Under the pieces are notes generated by a model. That model was given only the letters and a program-made list of their open reading frames with translations. It was not told the origin of the DNA and ran no database searches. Shown here one piece after another: positions 23,924-32,898 of a stretch of 64,000 bases of DNA. Origin of the DNA: AC-32 sp963772975 (GTDB taxonomy: Bacteria; Actinomycetota; Thermoleophilia; Gaiellales; Gaiellaceae); NCBI GenBank assembly GCA_963772975.1, contig CAVYZH010000011.1:186001-250000 (forward strand), read 5' to 3'. A program made the translations under genes and the position numbers. Positions within the stretch are counted from its first letter, which is position 1. Every line of letters starts with the position of its first letter.

Positions 23924-24837
23924 TGCCCGGCGCTGCGAAGCACGCGCAGCGCCCTCAAGGTGTTCCAGCGGCTGTCCTGGCCGGGCTTCTCCATCTCGAC
24001 GAGGAGCGTGCCCGGGATCCGCTTCTGCAGTGGCCAGCGGCCGTTCGGCTTGCGCTTCGCTTGCAGCAGCTCGAGCGCATCCGACGCGCGCTCGTCGGCG
24101 AGCGCGGAGGTGGCGCGGAGGTAATCGAGGCCGCGCAGCACCGTGTAGTGCCAGTGCCACGGGTACGTGAGCTCCGTGAACCACCCGGAGATGACCTCGC
24201 CCGTTCGGTCGGAGCGGTAGAGGCGATGGGCGAGCAGCAGCTCGGCTGCGCGCGCCTCGGCGGCCCGGAGCTCGGCGTCGACGACGATCCCGCGACCCGC
24301 GGCGAGGCGGAGGTTCTCGAGCACGTTGAAGGTCGTGTGGAACGAGCTGTGCGTCCGGTCCGGGTAGTTGCGTAGGTGGCAGTTCCAGCCGCCGTCGGCG
24401 AACTGGGCGCCGAGCACGGCCGCGCCGAGCGGGGGCAGGCGCGGGTCCTCGGGCAGGAAGTGCGCGCCGAGACCGAGCCAGAAGCCGAGATGGCAAAGGT
24501 CGACCCGTTTCAGCAGGTACGCGCCGTCGACCTCTTCGCCGGGCGGGACGAACCGGTCCAGGAGGCGTTCGAGGGGAGGCCGCGCGGCCGGATGGTCCTC
24601 GGGGATGCCGCAGGCGACCAACAGCAAGAGCGTCCAGGTCGAGGCCGTCCAGCGTCCCTTCGGCCACTCGCCGTCGGCGCCTTGCCGGCGAAGCAGCCCG
24701 GCCACCCAGCCGGTCTCGAGCGTCCGCTGGCGCTCCTGTTCCCAGTCAGCGGCCGGCGCGTCGAGCAGGTCGCGCAGCACCTGCCAGCGGATCGCCGGGT
24801 CACCCTCCAGCAACCAGTCGACGACCGGCTCGTTCAG
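23920..24837 (-). CDS. Terpenoid cyclase/prenyltransferase-like (alpha/alpha-toroid) protein
   Basis: A 305-residue all-helical protein with repeated QW-like motifs (GLLRRQGADGEWPKGRW, LGAQFADGGWNCHLRNYP, LLQAKRKPNGRWPLQKR), as in squalene-hopene cyclase and protein prenyltransferase beta subunits. The catalytic DXDD of squalene cyclases is not visible, so cyclase activity is doubtful. No usual start codon fits; a CTG overlapping the MOSC stop as CTGA gives the N-terminus NEPVVDWLLEGDPAIRWQVL, which matches the family. Coupled translation within the operon is likely. Confidence 0.75.
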   Translation of the reverse strand: MNEPVVDWLLEGDPAIRWQVLRDLLDAPAADWEQERQRTLETGWVAGLLRRQGADGEWPKGRWTASTWTLLLLVACGIPEDHPAARPPLERLLDRFVPPGEEVDGAYLLKRVDLCHLGFWLGLGAHFLPEDPRLPPLGAAVLGAQFADGGWNCHLRNYPDRTHSSFHTTFNVLENLRLAAGRGIVVDAELRAAEARAAELLLAHRLYRSDRTGEVISGWFTELTYPWHWHYTVLRGLDYLRATSALADERASDALELLQAKRKPNGRWPLQKRIPGTLLVEMEKPGQDSRWNTLRALRVLRSAGQ

Positions 24838-25601
24838 AGCGGCTCGACCGGATCGCCGATGCGCACCCGGCCGGCTTGCGCAACAGCTGCATGGACGCCG
24901 AACGGCAGCGGCTCCGTCGTCTCGACCTCGCGCCGGTAGGCCGCCAGCGCCTTCAGGGTGTCGAGGTCGGGCTCGCCGGTGTCGGGGTTCTGCGTCGTCA
25001 CCGCGCAGCGGCCGACGTTGCCGTTCGGCACGACGACGGCCTCGCCCATGCGAACCCGACGTCCGAGCCACTCGTCCTCCTCGTGCTCGCCCAGGCCGTC
25101 GATCCCGAAGTTCATCCGGAACCGGCGTCCGTCGACCTCCTCCACGCCGGTGACCCGAGCGATCGCGCGCAGGGACGCGGTGCCGAGCAGGGTCGCAGCG
25201 CCGCTGCGCATCCGGTCGGTCGCCGGCCCTGGCGGCCGAACGAGCCGCAGGCTGCGCCCCGAGAAGTCGGAGATCGCCTCGCTCCACGGCCCTGTGACCA
25301 CGCGGACGGGAACGGCCACGCCCCAGAACTGTGCGTCGAGCGAGCCGTCGACGACGACCTGCTCGGCGACGGTCGTGCCGTCGGGGAACCGAAGCTCGAG
25401 CATGTCGGCCTCGTCGTCGAAGCGCGGGACGATTTGCTGGAGGGCGCCGAGGCCTTTGCTGTTCACGAGCCGGGCCTCTTCGTCGATGAGGAAGAACACC
25501 CGGTCGCCCGCCACGCCGCCCTCGGTCAGCTCGCACTCGTCAAGCTGGCGAAGGGCGAGACCCTTGACCGGGGAAACCGAGATCCAGGCGACGCTGGTCA
25601 C
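24834..25601 (-). CDS. MOSC-domain protein
   Basis: A 255-residue protein with an N-terminal MOSC_N beta-barrel (VAWISVSPVKGLALRQLDEC, GDRVFFLIDEEARLVNSKGL) and a MOSC domain (FRMNFGIDGLG, WLGRRVRMGEAVVVPNGNVG, RCAVTTQNPDTGEPDLDTLK). The conserved Cys in GRCAVTTQNP is the residue that binds or carries sulfur/molybdenum cofactor in characterised members. The GTG start lies 8 bases after TATCTT (25610-25615), another leaderless arrangement; longer frames overlap the divergent gene at 25621. First gene of the operon with the cyclase-like and membrane proteins. Confidence 0.88.
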   Translation of the reverse strand: MTSVAWISVSPVKGLALRQLDECELTEGGVAGDRVFFLIDEEARLVNSKGLGALQQIVPRFDDEADMLELRFPDGTTVAEQVVVDGSLDAQFWGVAVPVRVVTGPWSEAISDFSGRSLRLVRPPGPATDRMRSGAATLLGTASLRAIARVTGVEEVDGRRFRMNFGIDGLGEHEEDEWLGRRVRMGEAVVVPNGNVGRCAVTTQNPDTGEPDLDTLKALAAYRREVETTEPLPFGVHAAVAQAGRVRIGDPVEPL

Positions 25602-25620
25602 GGCATTGGAAGATACCCGC

Positions 25621-26637
25621 ATGCCCGGTTCGCTCAAGGTCACGCGGCGCCAGATCTTGGCGTTCCGCCGGCGAGCCGGTTCGCTCGACTTGCGTTTGCC
25701 GAAGGGCGCCGAGTCGCTGCGGCGGGCGGCGTGGGCCGGCCTGCAGGACAGCATGCCGAGAGCCGCGCTGCTCTCGCTGCACGCGCGGGTCGAGGGCGTG
25801 GAGCCCTCGACGTGGGAGCATCGCTCGCTCGCGCAGGCGTGGGGCCCTCGCTACCAGGTCTACGTCGTCCCGAAGCGGGACTTCGCGCTGTTCACGCTGG
25901 CGCGGCTGCCCGAGGAAGAGAAGGGCCGCCTCCGCGCGCAGCAGATGGCCGAGCGGCTCCATGCGCATCTCCGCGACAGGCGGATGACCGACCGCGAGCT
26001 CGGGACGGCGCTTCGGATCGGCAACGAGCTCAGGTACGCGACGACGACGGGCACGCTCGCGATCCGCTGGGGCGGTGCGCGGGCGCCGGAGGTCTGGGCG
26101 GTCGAGGTGCCTGACATCGACCCGGCCGACGCCCGCCGGGAGCTGGCCCGGCGCTACCTCCACGTTTACGGGCCGGCGAACGCCGGCACGTTCGCGCGCT
26201 GGGCGGGGATCTCGATGCGCTCGGCGGCCGACACCTTCACGTCGCTCGACGGCTCGCTGCTACCGGTCCGGTCGCCGCTCGGCGACGAGTGGCTGCTTGC
26301 GGAAGACGAGCCGGAGCTGCGCGCGCCGGAGATCACCGCGGCGCCGGCGCGGCTGCTGCCGAGCGGTGACGCCTACTTCTTGTTCCTAAAGGCAGCCGAG
26401 CGCGAGCTCGTGGTCCCGCGCCAGGATCAGCGCGAACGTCTCTGGACGTCCCGTGTCTGGCCGGGCGCGCTGCTCGTCGACGGCGAGATCCGCGGGGCCT
26501 GGAGACGGTCGCAGCACACGGTGCGGGTCGAGCCCTGGGCACGCCTCTCGCGGAAAGCGCGCGAGGCGGTCGAGGCCGAGGCTCAAGCCTTGCCGCTTCC
26601 AATCGAGCGGCCGATCGAAGTCGTCTGGGGCGCCTGA
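25621..26637 (+). CDS. Winged-helix DNA-binding-domain protein (AlkZ/YcaQ-like fold)
   Basis: A 338-residue protein of the winged-helix family related to YcaQ/AlkZ (HTH_42): VTRRQILAFRRRAGSLDLRL, AAWAGLQDSMPRAALLSLHA, WGPRYQVYVVPKRDFALFTL, ARRYLHVYGPANAGTFARWA and WPGALLVDGEIRGAWRRSQH. AlkZ-type relatives are DNA glycosylases that unhook crosslinks; others in the family are uncharacterised. The QxQ/QxD catalytic motif of AlkZ is not obvious here, so activity is open. It diverges from the MOSC gene with only 19 bases between starts, so both promoters overlap. Confidence 0.85.
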   Translation: MPGSLKVTRRQILAFRRRAGSLDLRLPKGAESLRRAAWAGLQDSMPRAALLSLHARVEGVEPSTWEHRSLAQAWGPRYQVYVVPKRDFALFTLARLPEEEKGRLRAQQMAERLHAHLRDRRMTDRELGTALRIGNELRYATTTGTLAIRWGGARAPEVWAVEVPDIDPADARRELARRYLHVYGPANAGTFARWAGISMRSAADTFTSLDGSLLPVRSPLGDEWLLAEDEPELRAPEITAAPARLLPSGDAYFLFLKAAERELVVPRQDQRERLWTSRVWPGALLVDGEIRGAWRRSQHTVRVEPWARLSRKAREAVEAEAQALPLPIERPIEVVWGA

Positions 26638-26728
26638 GCAGCACCGTTGCAGAACGGTTACGCCGCCGGGACCTGGCTGTTGCCCAGGCAGCCGATGATG
26701 GGCGAGTCCCCGACCAGGAGGCTCCCGA

Positions 26729-27175
26729 ATGAAGCCCTCGCTCCTCAGCATCAGCGCCATCGCAACCGTGATCGCCGCGGTAGCCGCATCGTCGTCCGTG
26801 GCCGGCGCGGCCCTGCCGGGTCTCCGCTCGCCGTCGGGGAACATCAAGTGCTACTACAACGCCAAGGGACTCGGGTCCGCAGGGTTCGCGCCGGTGCTGA
26901 AGTGCTCGCTCGACCACGCCGACTACGGCGCGAAGCTCCAGCGTCGCTGCGAGACGGGTGACTGGCACGGCTTCACGATGACGCCGAGGAGGAAGCCGAC
27001 GATCTTCTGTCCCGGCGGTGCCTCCGGGGACAAGCCCGGCTTCCGAACCCTCGCGTACGGCCGGAGCCGGCAGCTTGGGCCGTTCACGTGCACTTCACGC
27101 GTGACCGGGGTGACGTGTCGCACCCGAACGGGCCATGGGCTGTTCGTCTCCCGCCAGGCCTATCGCGCCTGGTAA
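26729..27175 (+). CDS. Secreted DUF6636-type protein
   Basis: A 148-residue protein with a signal peptide (SLLSISAIATVIAAVAASSS, cleavage after AGA). The mature part has PSGNIKCYYNAK, then four more cysteines and a C-terminal TGVTCRTRTGHGLFVSRQAY. This spacing (SPSGNI-C ... GVTCR...GHGFxxSR) is the DUF6636 pattern of exported actinobacterial proteins; disulfide pairing is likely. CAGGAGGC lies 7 bases before the ATG. Function unknown. Confidence 0.8.
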   Translation: MKPSLLSISAIATVIAAVAASSSVAGAALPGLRSPSGNIKCYYNAKGLGSAGFAPVLKCSLDHADYGAKLQRRCETGDWHGFTMTPRRKPTIFCPGGASGDKPGFRTLAYGRSRQLGPFTCTSRVTGVTCRTRTGHGLFVSRQAYRAW

Positions 27176-27311
27176 CAGCCCACGCGACTGCTGTAGCGGG
27201 CCAACGCACGCTCGAGCGCCGCGCGGTCTACGGGCTCGGCGTGCGTGGGCAGCACGACGCGACGACGAACGCGGTCTTGAACGGAGCGAGGCCGTCGAGT
27301 GAGGGAACCAT

Positions 27312-27668
27312 TCAGAACATGTCTCCGCCTAGAGCCCGGCCTGCCGTTGCCCTGTTGACCGCGTCGATCATCCAGGTCTCGAGCGGTGCCGGCTGATCGT
27401 GATGCTCGGGGAGCTGCTCGACGTCAGCCCGGCTGAGGCGAATCCACATCGTGCGGTCGTCGGCGCTGATTCGCTCGATCGCGCCGGCGGGAACGACATG
27501 GTGCCGGTGAGCCACGCTGACGACGAGGTAGCTCTCGCCAGGTGCGTAGCTTGCCCACGCGACCTTGCTCTCGTGGCCGTCGCTCGTCTCGACGCGAAAG
27601 CCCTTGACGCTGTCGTCGGGGCCGAGCATCCCGTCCGGAAACGACCACGGGCCGTTTCGCTCGCCCAT
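27312..27668 (-). CDS. PRC-barrel/DUF2171-like small protein
   Basis: A 118-residue protein. The core VKGFRVETSDGHESKVAWAS, YAPGESYLVVSVAHRHHVVP, then AIERISADDRTMWIRLSRAD looks like a PRC-barrel beta-barrel with a C-terminal helix. The ATG overlaps the TAA of the upstream hydrolase by one base (TAATG), making it the last gene of the regulator/kinase/hydrolase operon. The role is unknown. Confidence 0.7.
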   Translation of the reverse strand: MGERNGPWSFPDGMLGPDDSVKGFRVETSDGHESKVAWASYAPGESYLVVSVAHRHHVVPAGAIERISADDRTMWIRLSRADVEQLPEHHDQPAPLETWMIDAVNRATAGRALGGDMF

Positions 27669-28600
27669 TAGCTGCTTCCGTCTGGCGGCACGCCGTCGCG
27701 TAGCCAGCGTGCCGACTCTGCCATCTCCTCCGTCGGGTCGGAGCTGAGGTGACCTGCGGCGTCGTCGATCTTGACGACACATCCCGGGACGTGCGCGGCC
27801 AGCCACTCGCCGTGCGCAGGGGGAACGAGCACGTCGGTCGCGCCGTACCTGACAAGCACCGGGACCGTGATCTCGTCGACCTCGAAGCCCCACGGCCGGA
27901 TGTGCGCGAGGTCGTCGTCGGCCCAGCCGCCGACGCCCCTGACCGAGTGCTCGGCCCACGACTCGCGGATGATCTGGATCCGCTCCTTGCGGGTCAGCTC
28001 CTTGCGATCCGACTCGCTCAGGTCGAAGTCGCCGAGCACCGCGGAGGGGTCTTCTGCCACTCGAGCCACGATCTTCGCGTTCTCGGCCTCGAGCTCCCGC
28101 ATGAGAACCTCCTCGCCGGCGACGGCCCAGCCGAACTCCTTGATGTTCTCCGGATCCATGCCCGCGAGCCAGTCCTCCTTTTCGAGCCCGGCCTCACCAA
28201 AGGGCGCGACGCCGACCACGCAGGCGGCGCGCACGACCCGGTCGGGCAAGCGCGCCGCGCAAGCGAGCGAGTGAGCCCCGCCGCCGGAGCCGCCCGTGAC
28301 GCCGAACCGCTCGAAGCCGAGGTGATCGGCGAGTGCGGCCACGTCGTCGACCTCGTCCACGATGCACCTGCCGGGCCGCCGGGTCGACCTCCCGTACCCG
28401 GCCCGGTCGTGCGTGACGACGAAGATGCCCAGACGCCGGTAGACCTCCTCGTCCGGCCAGCGCTCGAGCCGGCAACCCGGCGTTCCGTGCAGGACGAGGA
28501 TCGGAAAGTCTTCGGGATCCCCCCACAGCGCGTACGCCTGCGTGCGCCCATCCGGCGTCTCGAATGTCAGCAGGCGCTCGCCCACGGCGGAGACGAGCAT
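27668..28600 (-). CDS. Alpha/beta hydrolase
   Basis: A 310-residue paralogue of the hydrolases at 20197 and 21143: LWGDPEDFPILVLHGTPGCR, HDRAGYGRSTRRPGR, the nucleophile elbow in GVTGGSGGGAHSLACAAR, the acid Asp in YGATDVLVPPAHGEW, and His in DDAAGHLSSDP. The lid contains DWLAGMDPENIKEFGWAVAG, almost the same as FAGMDAVNIEEIGWALEG in the 21143 protein, so substrates are probably related. It starts 9 bases after the histidine-kinase stop, tying a hydrolase to a signalling operon. Substrate unknown. Confidence 0.88.
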   Translation of the reverse strand: MLVSAVGERLLTFETPDGRTQAYALWGDPEDFPILVLHGTPGCRLERWPDEEVYRRLGIFVVTHDRAGYGRSTRRPGRCIVDEVDDVAALADHLGFERFGVTGGSGGGAHSLACAARLPDRVVRAACVVGVAPFGEAGLEKEDWLAGMDPENIKEFGWAVAGEEVLMRELEAENAKIVARVAEDPSAVLGDFDLSESDRKELTRKERIQIIRESWAEHSVRGVGGWADDDLAHIRPWGFEVDEITVPVLVRYGATDVLVPPAHGEWLAAHVPGCVVKIDDAAGHLSSDPTEEMAESARWLRDGVPPDGSS

Positions 28601-28609
28601 ACGCTCGTG

Positions 28610-30700
28610 TCAGCGCCGGAGCGGCAGCTCGACGGTGAAGCGCGAGCCCTTGCCGGGCTCGGACTCGACGTTGAGCCGGCCGTTCATCCGCTCGACCAGC
28701 TCGCGGCAGATGTAGAGGCCGAGGCCGCTGCCGCCGATGCCCTGGGTCTGCTGCGGGTCGAGGCGATAGAACTTCTCGAAGATCCGCTCGTGCTCGTCGG
28801 GCGGGATGCCGAGCCCCTCGTCCGCGACCTCGATCTGGCAGGAGCCGTTCTCGCTCCGGACGCGCAGCTCGACGCGCCCGCCCTCCGGTGAGTACTTGAC
28901 CGCGTTGTCGACGAGGTTGACGAGCACCTGGCGAAGCTTGTTCTCGTCGCAGCGGATCGGCGTGGCCCCATCGACGCTGAGGCCGAGGGAGATCGACTGC
29001 GGCACGTGCACTGCGGCGGACTCGATCACGCCCGCGGCGACCTGCTCGAGGTCGCACTCGATGACGTCGAGCTCGACCGCGTCGGCGTCGAGCTGGCCGG
29101 CGAGCAGGATCTGGTCGACGATCCTCGCCAGCCGCGTCGCCTCCGACTCGATCATCTCGAGGAACTGGCTGCGGTCGCCCTCGGACAGCACTACGTCGTC
29201 GCGCCGCAGGGTGCGCACGGCGCCGTAGACCGCGGCCAGCGGCGTGCGCAGCTCGTGCGAGGCCGTGGCGACGAAGTCGCTGCGCGTCTTCTCGAGCGCG
29301 TGCTCCTCGGTCACGTCCTGGAGCGCGTAGACGGTGCCGTCGCCGAAGTCGACGCCGGAGACCGAGACCCAGCGCTCGCGGCCCCCGAAGATCGGGATGG
29401 TGACTGGCCGCGCGGCCGCGCCGGGCGGAACCAGCGGCACGTGTGAGGTGAGCCTGTTCCAGGCGGGCACGACCTCGCCGACCGGGCGGCCGAGCGCGGC
29501 CTCCTCGGCGACACCGGTGATGGACGCGGCGGCCGGGTTCCAGTGGAGCACGCGGCCGTCGGTGTCGAGCAGCGCCACGCCGTCGGCCACGTAGGCGAGC
29601 GCCCGCGCCGCATCGGCACCGCGCTCGGCCTCGCGGTAGAGCCGTGCGTTGTCGACCGCGACCGCGGCGCGGCGGGCGAGCTCGATCGCCTGCTCGAAGT
29701 CGGCCTGCGTGTAGGGCGGATGTGTCTCCGCCGCGATCAAGGTCACCGCGCCGAGCGTCCGCCCGCGGGCGATCAGCGGCACGCAGATGGTCGACTTCAG
29801 CCCGAGCTCGTCGATGATCCGGCGCAGCTCCTGGTCGTCGCCGATCGCTTCGTCCAGCAGCTCCTCCGGGATCGACAGGAAGAACTCCGGCTCGCCGCTG
29901 CGCAGGACCTGTGGCACTCCCGTCGGCGCGTCCGGGTCGGGCGGGTACCGCTCCTGGAGCTCGTAGGCCCAACGCACCTTCTCGGGATCCTCGTGCGCCA
30001 CCGCGAGCCGCTCGATCTCGCCCGTCGGCCCGACCATGTCGATCGCGCACCAGTCGGCGAGCCCGGGAACGCTGAGCTGCGCGACCTGCGTGAGCGTGTC
30101 GTTGTAGTCGAGCGAGGACGCGAGTACCTCGCCCGCCTCGGCCAGGAAGGTCATCCGCTTGCGCAGGTCCCGCTCGGCCGCGTAGAGGCGCGAGCGGGCG
30201 AGCGCCTGGGCGGCCTGGCGCGCGAGCGTCAGCTTCATCTCGCGGCGCTCTCGGTCGAACTCGAGGTCGCGGTCGAAGGAGAGGGACATCGCGCCGAAGA
30301 CACGGCCCTCGACTGCGAGCGGTACGACGGCGAGCGCGTGGCCGTCCTGTCCCTGGTCCGAGAGCGCCGGGTAGCGCTGATTGCGCTCCTTCACCGACAC
30401 GAGGAAGACCGGCTCGCCGGTCCGAATCACCTCCGACATCGGCACGTCGGCCTCCAGCGGGAAGCTCGACCAGCCGGTCATCGACGAGGCGTCGTAGCCG
30501 CGTTGGGCGAGCAGTTCGACGCCGGCGCAGTCCACGCTGAGGACGCCGATCGCGCCGGCGCGCGCCTCGGCTGCCTTGACCCCTTCGGTCAGGATCGAGT
30601 CGAGCACCTCCTGCGGCGTGACCGCCTCCGCCAAGAGCTCCGCGACGCGTTGAAGTCGTCGCGCTTGGTCGGCGGCTTCGCTGCTCTCCGGCGTGGTCAC
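28610..30700 (-). CDS. GAF-GAF-PAS sensor histidine kinase
   Basis: 696 residues, no membrane segment, so cytosolic. GAF 1 spans about 15-170, GAF 2 about 185-365, PAS about 375-480 (RALAYVADGVALLDTDGRVL), then HisKA with the phospho-acceptor in ATASHELRTPLAAVYGAVR, and HATPase_c with N-box DNAVKYSPEGG, G1 DEGLGIPPDE, F-box FEKFYRLD and G2 GGSGLGLYI. The GTG start overlaps the response-regulator stop as GTGA, so the two form a translationally coupled pair. The input ligand is unknown; two GAF domains plus PAS suggest several cytosolic cues. Confidence 0.95.
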   Translation of the reverse strand: MTTPESSEAADQARRLQRVAELLAEAVTPQEVLDSILTEGVKAAEARAGAIGVLSVDCAGVELLAQRGYDASSMTGWSSFPLEADVPMSEVIRTGEPVFLVSVKERNQRYPALSDQGQDGHALAVVPLAVEGRVFGAMSLSFDRDLEFDRERREMKLTLARQAAQALARSRLYAAERDLRKRMTFLAEAGEVLASSLDYNDTLTQVAQLSVPGLADWCAIDMVGPTGEIERLAVAHEDPEKVRWAYELQERYPPDPDAPTGVPQVLRSGEPEFFLSIPEELLDEAIGDDQELRRIIDELGLKSTICVPLIARGRTLGAVTLIAAETHPPYTQADFEQAIELARRAAVAVDNARLYREAERGADAARALAYVADGVALLDTDGRVLHWNPAAASITGVAEEAALGRPVGEVVPAWNRLTSHVPLVPPGAAARPVTIPIFGGRERWVSVSGVDFGDGTVYALQDVTEEHALEKTRSDFVATASHELRTPLAAVYGAVRTLRRDDVVLSEGDRSQFLEMIESEATRLARIVDQILLAGQLDADAVELDVIECDLEQVAAGVIESAAVHVPQSISLGLSVDGATPIRCDENKLRQVLVNLVDNAVKYSPEGGRVELRVRSENGSCQIEVADEGLGIPPDEHERIFEKFYRLDPQQTQGIGGSGLGLYICRELVERMNGRLNVESEPGKGSRFTVELPLRR

Positions 30701-31110
30701 CGCTCCGGGTCTGACGTGATCCCGCGCTGGAGCTGGTCGCGGTCGCCACGCGCGACGCGCATGAGGACCTCCTCGACGAATTCGCCGATCGTCACCGGGT
30801 CGAACGGCTTGACGACGTAGCCGACGCCGCCGAGCTGCTCGCCGAGCCGCCGGTCGGCCGGGTCGGCGCGGGCGGTCAGGAAAACGATCGGGATCTCCCG
30901 CGTCTGCTCGTCGGCGGCCAGCTCGCGAGCGACCGCCCAGCCGTCGAGCTCCGGCATCATCACGTCGAGCAGCACCAGGTCGGGCCGCTCCCGGCGCGCA
31001 AGCTCGAGCCCCTCGCGCCCGTTCGAGGCCTCGAGCACCTCCATGCCAGAGGCGACCAGGTTCACACGGCAGAGCAGGCGGATCGAGCGCTCGTCGTCGA
31101 CGACGAGCAC
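30697..31110 (-). CDS. Response regulator (receiver domain only)
   Basis: A single receiver domain: VLVVDDERSIRLLCRVNLVA (acidic pair DD), the phospho-acceptor Asp in PDLVLLDVMMPELDGW, the Thr in PIVFLTARADP and Lys in YVVKPFDP. A short Arg/Gln-rich tail follows and there is no output domain, so it probably acts through phosphotransfer or protein contact. The start is uncertain: the GTG at 31110 begins exactly at the first strand, while upstream in-frame sequence has no other standard start near the fold. Coupled to the kinase by a GTGA overlap. Confidence 0.88.
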   Translation of the reverse strand: MLVVDDERSIRLLCRVNLVASGMEVLEASNGREGLELARRERPDLVLLDVMMPELDGWAVARELAADEQTREIPIVFLTARADPADRRLGEQLGGVGYVVKPFDPVTIGEFVEEVLMRVARGDRDQLQRGITSDPER

Positions 31111-31377
31111 GCGCCGCGCGGTGCCGGCGACCGGCTTCGTGTCGCCGCGCCGCGCTTCCTCGGAATCCGGGCGCGCGCCGTCATGGGCGCTGCAGCGCCA
31201 CAGACGCCGCCCCCCGACGGACACCCCCCTTCGGCGGAGCGGAGTGGAGCGAATCGGGTGGGCGACCTCGGCTCTCACTTCGCGTGCGGATTCTACGGCG
31301 CAAAAGGGCTGCTGAACAGCCGAGCGCAAGAGATTTGCCCGCACGTCTCCGTCCGTCCGCCTGGTCACGATCGTCGC

Positions 31378-32322
31378 GTGAACGCGATCCGCGTCCCGTG
31401 GTCCGGCGCCTCGTTTCTGGTCTACCTGGGCGGGCTGACGCTCTTCGCCGCGCTGGGGTCGCTGCTCGCCGTTCAGGCCGGCGACTACGGGAGCGGCGGC
31501 TTCGTCGGCTGGGCCCTGCTGGTCTTCCTCGCCACGGAGGCCTGGGCGCTGATCGCGCTCGTCAACGGTCGCCGCGTGACGGCGGGCCTGCTGGCGCTGA
31601 GCGCGGTCGCCGCGTGGGTCGTGCTGCTCGGCGCGCTGCTCGACTGGTTCGGCTGGCTCGCGCACACGAACTCGCCGTTCGCCGGCTTCCACGTCTCGCA
31701 TCTCTTCCTCGAGCTGGCGCTCGTGTTCGCGGCCGCGGCGGCGCTGGCCGTCTTCCGCTTCCCGCTGCTCGTGTTCCCGCTTGCGGCCGGCACCTGGTTC
31801 TTCGTGACCGACCTGATCTCGGGCGGCGGCGACTGGTCGGCGGTCGTCACGGTCATCGTCGGCCTGATGCTGCTCTCATGGGCCGTCGCCGTCGACCGCG
31901 GCTCGACGCGTCCGTACGCGTTCTGGCTGCACGTGGTGGCCGGCCTGACCATCGGCGGAGGCCTGCTCTGGCTCTTCCACAACGGCGACTGGGACTGGAT
32001 CCTGATCGGGCTCGTCGCCCTGCTCTACATCGGTATCGGCGACCGGCTGGTGCGGTCGAGTTGGGTCGTGCTCGGCGCGTGGGCGATGCTGCAGACCACC
32101 GCGCACTTCGCGGCCAAATGGTCGGCCGAAGCGCTCGGCGCGTTCTTCTATCTCTTCCCGTTCCTGTTGGTCGATGCCTTCGGTAACACGTCGTTCGGGC
32201 GGGACACGCACCCGTGGGCGGCGGCGCTCTCCTTCGCGGGCATCGCGGTCGTCTTCATCCTCATCGGGTTGCTGCTCGCGCGGCGCCGGCGCACCGCGAT
32301 TCCGGGCGCCGACCTGCTCTAG
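31378..32322 (+). CDS. Polytopic membrane protein, unknown
   Basis: A 314-residue protein with about nine to ten hydrophobic segments, for example VYLGGLTLFAALGSLLAVQA, AWALIALVNGRRVTAGLLAL, HLFLELALVFAAAAALAVFR and LSFAGIAVVFILIGLLLARR. It has small soluble loops (RDTHPWAAAL). No transporter or enzyme motif was recognised. GTG is taken as the start since it directly precedes the first hydrophobic segment and the upstream 267-base gap to the response regulator shows no other gene. Confidence 0.7.
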   Translation: MNAIRVPWSGASFLVYLGGLTLFAALGSLLAVQAGDYGSGGFVGWALLVFLATEAWALIALVNGRRVTAGLLALSAVAAWVVLLGALLDWFGWLAHTNSPFAGFHVSHLFLELALVFAAAAALAVFRFPLLVFPLAAGTWFFVTDLISGGGDWSAVVTVIVGLMLLSWAVAVDRGSTRPYAFWLHVVAGLTIGGGLLWLFHNGDWDWILIGLVALLYIGIGDRLVRSSWVVLGAWAMLQTTAHFAAKWSAEALGAFFYLFPFLLVDAFGNTSFGRDTHPWAAALSFAGIAVVFILIGLLLARRRRTAIPGADLL

Positions 32323-32343
32323 CCCGGCACTAGACTTTCCGGC

Positions 32344-32898
32344 ATGAAGATCGGCGTTCTGGCCCTTCAGGGCAACTTCCGCGAGCACGTGGCGATGCTG
32401 CGGCAGCTCGGCGCGGACCCGGTCGAGGTGCGCAAGCCCGACCAGCTCGAGGGGCTGGATGGGCTCGTGATCCCGGGCGGCGAGTCGACCGCGATCATGC
32501 GGCTCGTGCGGCTCTACGGGCTCGAGGACGCGATCCGCGAGTTCGCGCGGCCCGTGTTCGGCACCTGCGCCGGGATGATCCTGCTTGACCGCAACCACCT
32601 CGGCGTGCTCGACCTCGAGGTCGCGCGCAACGCCTACGGGCGCCAGGTCGCGAGCTTCGAGGCCGACCTCGAGCTGGCCGGGGAGGACGAGCCGCTACGT
32701 GGCGTCTTCATCCGCGCACCGCGCGTTGCCGAGGTCGGGCCGGATGTGGAGGTGCTGGCCGAGCTCGACGGCGGGCCGGTGCTCCTGCGTGACGGTCGCG
32801 TGCTCGTCGCCTCGTTCCACCCGGAGCTGACCGGCGACACACGCGTGCACGAGCGGTTCCTCGACCTCGTACGGGAGGAGGCGAATGTCCGGGCATAG
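32344..32898 (+). CDS. pdxT: PdxT, glutaminase subunit of PLP synthase
   Basis: PdxT hydrolyses glutamine and passes ammonia to PdxS for PLP synthesis. 184 residues, normal length. Class I glutaminase features: the oxyanion region VIPGGESTAIMRL, nucleophile Cys75 in FGTCAGM, and the His-Glu pair in ASFHPELTGDTRVH. TAGACT (32331-32336) ends 7 bases before the ATG, so leaderless. It overlaps yebC by 14 bases. Its partner pdxS is at 1576 rather than adjacent. Confidence 0.97.
   Translation: MKIGVLALQGNFREHVAMLRQLGADPVEVRKPDQLEGLDGLVIPGGESTAIMRLVRLYGLEDAIREFARPVFGTCAGMILLDRNHLGVLDLEVARNAYGRQVASFEADLELAGEDEPLRGVFIRAPRVAEVGPDVEVLAELDGGPVLLRDGRVLVASFHPELTGDTRVHERFLDLVREEANVRA

Noticed and set aside
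27749..28891. 380-codon frame opposite the hydrolase gene
   Set aside because: No domain, no promoter spacing; the minus-strand hydrolase is clearly real.
28194..30749. 851-codon open frame antisense to the histidine kinase region
   Set aside because: Low-complexity Arg/Ala/Gly product with no domains; a shadow of the kinase and hydrolase genes in GC-rich DNA.
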